This document shows, piece after piece, positions 14,803-17,334 of a stretch of 17,334 bases of DNA. How positions within the stretch are numbered: position 1 is the stretch's first letter; every line of letters begins with the position of its first letter. Where the stretch lies: contig JBFHRO010000050.1 in assembly GCA_041591635.1 (NCBI GenBank), forward strand, positions 1 through 17,334, read 5' to 3'. Position numbers and translations under genes: made by a program. The notes under the pieces were generated by a model. That model was not told the DNA's origin, did not search any database, and worked only from the letters and a program-made list of their open reading frames with translations. The stretch comes from JACKOD01 sp041591635 (GTDB lineage: Bacteria; Pseudomonadota; Gammaproteobacteria; Pseudomonadales; Oleiphilaceae).

Positions 14803-16245
14803 GTGTTGACACCCTACTGTCAGTACCATCCATCAGCGCCAGCCAAATGGCATTGCCAGCGGTGCTCCAGGGACTACTGCGCACGTTGTATGCCTGATGG
14901 CGACGAGCGGCGGCAGCGCGGCCAGTGTCCGGCATGTGCCCAACCACTGGATTATCAGGGAGCGACACAGCAGGCGGTGCCGTTCTGGGAGCGTATCGAC
15001 GCGTTTTTTCGCTACCCGCTGCAAACCGGGCCTTTGCAGGTGCTGTTGCCGGGAATCCTGATTCCGCTTCTGCTGCCGCCGACCCTGTGGGGGCTGGCTG
15101 GCGCTTTGCTGCTGCTGGCGCTGTACACCCGCTATGGCTTATGTGTCATTGAGGATACCGCCCAGGGGCGCTTGCGACCCCCTGCGCTTGGCCAGGTTTT
15201 CAAAGGCGGGCTGAGTATTTTGTTGCAGCAGCTCACGGTCTTTGGTGTGTTTGGGCTGATGCTGGTCAGCGCCGTGCAGCTTGGTGGCGATCTGGCCGGG
15301 CTTGTGGTGTTGGCGTTAGTGATGCTGGTGTTGCCAGCCTGTACCATGGTGCTGGCATTGACGAAAACCATTGTGGATGCCATTAATCCGCTCAAGTTAC
15401 TTATGCTGACGGCCGGTATTGGCTGGCCTTATCTGCGCCTCTGCGGCTACCTCTTTTTGCTTTCGTTGGCCACAGCCGCCGTTCAGCAACTGGTACTTGT
15501 CCATTTTCCGCCCTGGCTTGGCTGGCCTGCAGCCGGCGTTCTCTGTGGTTACTTTCTGCTCGTGTTTTTCAATATGTCGGGTTATCTCCTGTTTCAATAC
15601 CAGGGCAAGGTGATCCTTTGCGGCCCGGAGATGACCAGTACGGCTGTGCCTGTGGCCGCCATGCCGGGTAACCGGTCGCTGCGGATAGATGCAGATATCG
15701 ATATTCAGCTTAAAGAAGGGAATTATGAGCAGGTGCTGTCCTTGCTGGAAGATTTGCTGCGCAAGCAGCCAGACAACCAGTTGCGACGCGAGCATCTGTT
15801 TCGCTTGCTGAGCGTGATGCATCAAGTCGACAAGCTTCGAGCCCATGCCGAGGATTTCGTGCGCTTGCTGACGCAAAAGAATCGCGCCCAGGAACTGGTG
15901 GACCTGCTAAAAACGGTTCAGGCGCATAACCCGGCCTTTCGTCTTGAGGAGGCCCGGTTGCTGTTGGGTGTGATGGAGTTGTTGTATCAAAAAGGCGAAT
16001 ACGCCTTGATGTTTTCGCTCGGGCAGGATGCCCATAAGCGTTTCCCCGGCGAGTCACAGGTTGCTGACGTGTATTTCCTGATTGCACGGGCGCTGGCCAA
16101 TGGCTTGCAGCGTTGGGACAAGGCGCTGTCTTATCTGCAATTCATTGAGCATGAGTTTCCAGCGCACCCGATTCAGGCACGTATGGCCGATTATCAGCAG
16201 ATGATTAATCGCCGTGCCCGACTGGATCCGGGGCACTCCGGCTGA
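14803..16245 (+). CDS. B-box-like zinc-finger, multi-TM, TPR-like membrane protein
   Basis: This 480-residue protein has three distinct regions. Residues 6-45 hold eight metal-ligand candidates spaced C-x2-H-x8-C-x2-C-x4-C-x2-C-x12-C-x2-C (Cys6, His9, Cys18, Cys21, Cys26, Cys29, Cys42, Cys45). This is a B-box-like zinc finger as seen in various bacterial membrane proteins. About six membrane helices follow between residues 80 and 275 (PGILIPLLLPPTLWGLAGAL, VFGVFGLMLVSAVQL, VLALVMLVLPACTMVLAL and others). The C-terminal 190 residues are helical and TPR-like (KEGNYEQVLSLLEDLLRKQP, YQKGEYALMFSLGQDA, LQRWDKALSYLQFIEHEFP). I know no function; a membrane scaffold or assembly factor is plausible. 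I chose GTG 14803, with GGGAG 7 nt upstream, over upstream TTG 14773. The stop is 4 bases from the convergent methyltransferase stop. Confidence 0.8.
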   Translation: MLTPYCQYHPSAPAKWHCQRCSRDYCARCMPDGDERRQRGQCPACAQPLDYQGATQQAVPFWERIDAFFRYPLQTGPLQVLLPGILIPLLLPPTLWGLAGALLLLALYTRYGLCVIEDTAQGRLRPPALGQVFKGGLSILLQQLTVFGVFGLMLVSAVQLGGDLAGLVVLALVMLVLPACTMVLALTKTIVDAINPLKLLMLTAGIGWPYLRLCGYLFLLSLATAAVQQLVLVHFPPWLGWPAAGVLCGYFLLVFFNMSGYLLFQYQGKVILCGPEMTSTAVPVAAMPGNRSLRIDADIDIQLKEGNYEQVLSLLEDLLRKQPDNQLRREHLFRLLSVMHQVDKLRAHAEDFVRLLTQKNRAQELVDLLKTVQAHNPAFRLEEARLLLGVMELLYQKGEYALMFSLGQDAHKRFPGESQVADVYFLIARALANGLQRWDKALSYLQFIEHEFPAHPIQARMADYQQMINRRARLDPGHSG

Positions 16246-16249
16246 CGCG

Positions 16250-16861
16250 CTAGCGCACGTCGATGACGAGTATTTCACCCCGGGTTTTGGCACTGTTGTT
16301 AAGCGACCAGGAGATCAGTTGGGCATTGTGCTCGGCCACAAACATGGCGGCCAGTCGCATAAACGGGGGCCGTCCGGGGTCGGCCAGTACAATGCGCTTG
16401 ACGCCTCGTTGCAGGGCCCGAGTGAAGAGTGACTGCAAGGGCTTGACGATTTCATCCCAAAAGCAAATATCGCTTCCCATCAGGATTTCGGTGTCCGTCA
16501 ACTCGGCGTCGCCGATTTCTGAAAAGGCGAGTTGTTTCGTGCATACATTGACCTGATTCAGGTGGGCATGTGCCTGGGCGTAGGGCAGCACGTTGGCATC
16601 GGCGTCGGTCAGGGTTACCCGGGCATCGAAGGTTTTTGCGCAGTAAATACCCAGCATGCCCCAGCCACAACCGATTTCGAGCACGCGGGCGCGTTCGGCG
16701 GGCGGGTGTTGATCCAGATATTCCATGATCATGTAGCAGGATTGCCAGATCTGGTGGCCATGGAGTGACGGGATTGCTGTTTTTCTGAGTTTCTTCAATA
16801 CCTTGCTACGATGTTTGAAACTGAGCATTCCATGAATGCTGCGGACTTGCGAATCTGACAT
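16250..16861 (-). CDS. Class I SAM-dependent methyltransferase (METTL/Methyltransf_16-like)
   Basis: This 203-residue Rossmann-fold methyltransferase has motif I VLEIGCGWGMLGIYC (60-74), an acidic loop at the end of strand 2 (LTDADANVL, Asp86) and a GSDICFWDE motif (129-137). The last resembles the post-II region of the METTL/lysine-methyltransferase group, where an Asp and an aromatic residue line the active site. A protein lysine residue is therefore a possible target, but small-molecule substrates cannot be excluded. No signal peptide or membrane segment is seen. I chose ATG 16861 because GGTGA is 8 nt upstream; a GTG at 16873 would add four residues with no ribosome site. The gene converges with the zinc-finger/TPR gene (4 bases between stops) and is separated from the cold-shock gene by that gene's terminator. 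Confidence 0.8.
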   Translation of the reverse strand: MSDSQVRSIHGMLSFKHRSKVLKKLRKTAIPSLHGHQIWQSCYMIMEYLDQHPPAERARVLEIGCGWGMLGIYCAKTFDARVTLTDADANVLPYAQAHAHLNQVNVCTKQLAFSEIGDAELTDTEILMGSDICFWDEIVKPLQSLFTRALQRGVKRIVLADPGRPPFMRLAAMFVAEHNAQLISWSLNNSAKTRGEILVIDVR

Positions 16862-16942
16862 ACAGAAATTCACCGCAAAAGAGGTGGGAGGGGAAAATGG
16901 CAGAACGCGTTAAAGAGGAAGGCGAGTGCTAGATTCTGAGGG

Positions 16943-16979
16943 AAAAAAATCAGGCCAGACTGTCGCCAGTCTGGCCTGA
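16943..16979 (-). terminator. Intrinsic terminator of the cold-shock gene
   Basis: A perfect stem of 12-13 base pairs (CAGGCCAGACTG at 16951-16962 with CAGTCTGGCCTG at 16967-16978, plus T16950/A16979) encloses a 4-base loop. On the minus strand it is followed by A and seven Ts (A-run 16943-16949 on the plus strand). It begins 24 bases after the cold-shock stop codon: a textbook Rho-independent terminator. Confidence 0.93.
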
Positions 16980-17002
16980 GGAACCTGTACAGCTAAAACG
17001 AG

Positions 17003-17212
17003 TTAAACAGGAACAACGTTCTCTGCTTGCGGGCCTTTTTTACCCTGCGTGACAGTGAACTGAACTTTTTGGCCTTCGGTCAGTGTTTTGAAGCCAGCGC
17101 TGTTGATTGCGCTGAAGTGAACGAACACGTCGGGGCCGTTTTCCTGGGCAAGAAAACCAAAGCCTTTTGTTTCGTTAAACCATTTAACCGTGCCAGTTGT
17201 AGTCTGTGACAT
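17003..17212 (-). CDS. cspA: Cold-shock protein, CspA family
   Basis: This 69-residue single cold-shock domain has the usual family length. GTVKWFNETKGFGFL contains RNP1 (KGFGF, 16-20), and VFVHFSAI contains RNP2 (VFVHF, 29-33). The surface aromatics Trp11, Phe12, Phe18, Phe20, Phe30, His32 and Phe33 bind single-stranded RNA or DNA. The protein acts as an RNA chaperone that melts mRNA structure, at low temperature or in general growth. ATG 17212 has AGGA 8 nt upstream. The gene has a strong intrinsic terminator, and its leader contains two overlapping dyads that could influence translation. Which csp paralogue this is cannot be told from sequence alone; the symbol is family-level. Confidence 0.95.
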   Translation of the reverse strand: MSQTTTGTVKWFNETKGFGFLAQENGPDVFVHFSAINSAGFKTLTEGQKVQFTVTQGKKGPQAENVVPV

Positions 17213-17222
17213 AAGAAATTTC

Positions 17223-17251
17223 CTGTAACTTACAGTGTTTTAGCAAAACAC
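17223..17251 (-). promoter_or_regulatory. Structured 5' leader of the cold-shock gene
   Basis: Reading the mRNA, GTGTTTT-GCT-AAAACAC (17251-17235) is a perfect 7-bp hairpin. It is followed at once by CTGTAA-G-TTACAG (17235-17223), whose last bases overlap the AGGA ribosome site. A further TTACAG upstream (about 17269-17264) could pair with CTGTAA instead, giving two exclusive structures, one of which exposes the ribosome site. Confidence 0.5.
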
Positions 17252-17334
17252 AGCGTTTCTGTAAAAATAGTTGTAGCTTGATGCAGCGGTTAACGATTTG
17301 CAGAACAGAACGATCAACCCCTGCGTGATGAACG

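Overview
The window looks like part of a chromosome from a moderately GC-rich gammaproteobacterium. Supporting signs are the CspA-type cold-shock protein, an FNR/Anr-type box, NhaD, a DUF2914 membrane protein, a PAS-GGDEF-EAL regulator and several lipoproteins with standard lipoboxes. A marine or soil Cellvibrionales/Pseudomonadales-like host is my guess from family content only. I see no phage, plasmid, insertion sequence, CRISPR array, tRNA or rRNA gene.

Layout. (1) Bases 1-3189, plus strand: the 3' part of an NhaD-type Na+/H+ antiporter interrupted by an in-frame TAG, then a secreted PHB-depolymerase-like esterase (LpqC type), then a two-domain mercaptopyruvate/thiosulfate sulfurtransferase preceded by a string of Shine-Dalgarno-like repeats. 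(2) Bases 3212-4873, minus strand: a DUF2914 membrane-anchored protein and an ankyrin-repeat lipoprotein. (3) Bases 5042-7306, plus strand: a UvrD/Rep-type SF1A helicase with a C-terminal Tudor-like domain. (4) Bases 7327-8304, minus strand: a tiny lipoprotein and a YcnI/DUF1775 protein whose mature N-terminus is His (copper-binding family). The gap upstream holds an FNR-type box and a second perfect palindrome. (5) Bases 8484-10316, minus strand: an MsbA-like ABC exporter whose 3' end runs into 13-bp tandem repeats. (6) Bases 10414-14723, minus strand: a periplasmic-binding-protein-like lipoprotein directly followed by a membrane-bound HAMP-PAS3-GGDEF-EAL c-di-GMP enzyme. (7) Bases 14803-16245, plus strand: a B-box-like zinc-finger / multi-TM / TPR-like protein. 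(8) Bases 16250-17212, minus strand: a small SAM methyltransferase, then a cold-shock protein with a clear intrinsic terminator and a structured 5' leader.

How the genes may work together. The strongest functional pairing is the binding-protein lipoprotein with the GGDEF-EAL protein. They are 5 nt apart, and no importer permease or ATPase lies nearby, so the lipoprotein more likely senses a ligand for c-di-GMP control than feeds an importer. The YcnI-like gene and its small lipoprotein are 9 nt apart and probably form a periplasmic metal-handling unit; the palindromes upstream suggest redox- or ligand-responsive control. Most other genes look like independent housekeeping or accessory transcription units.
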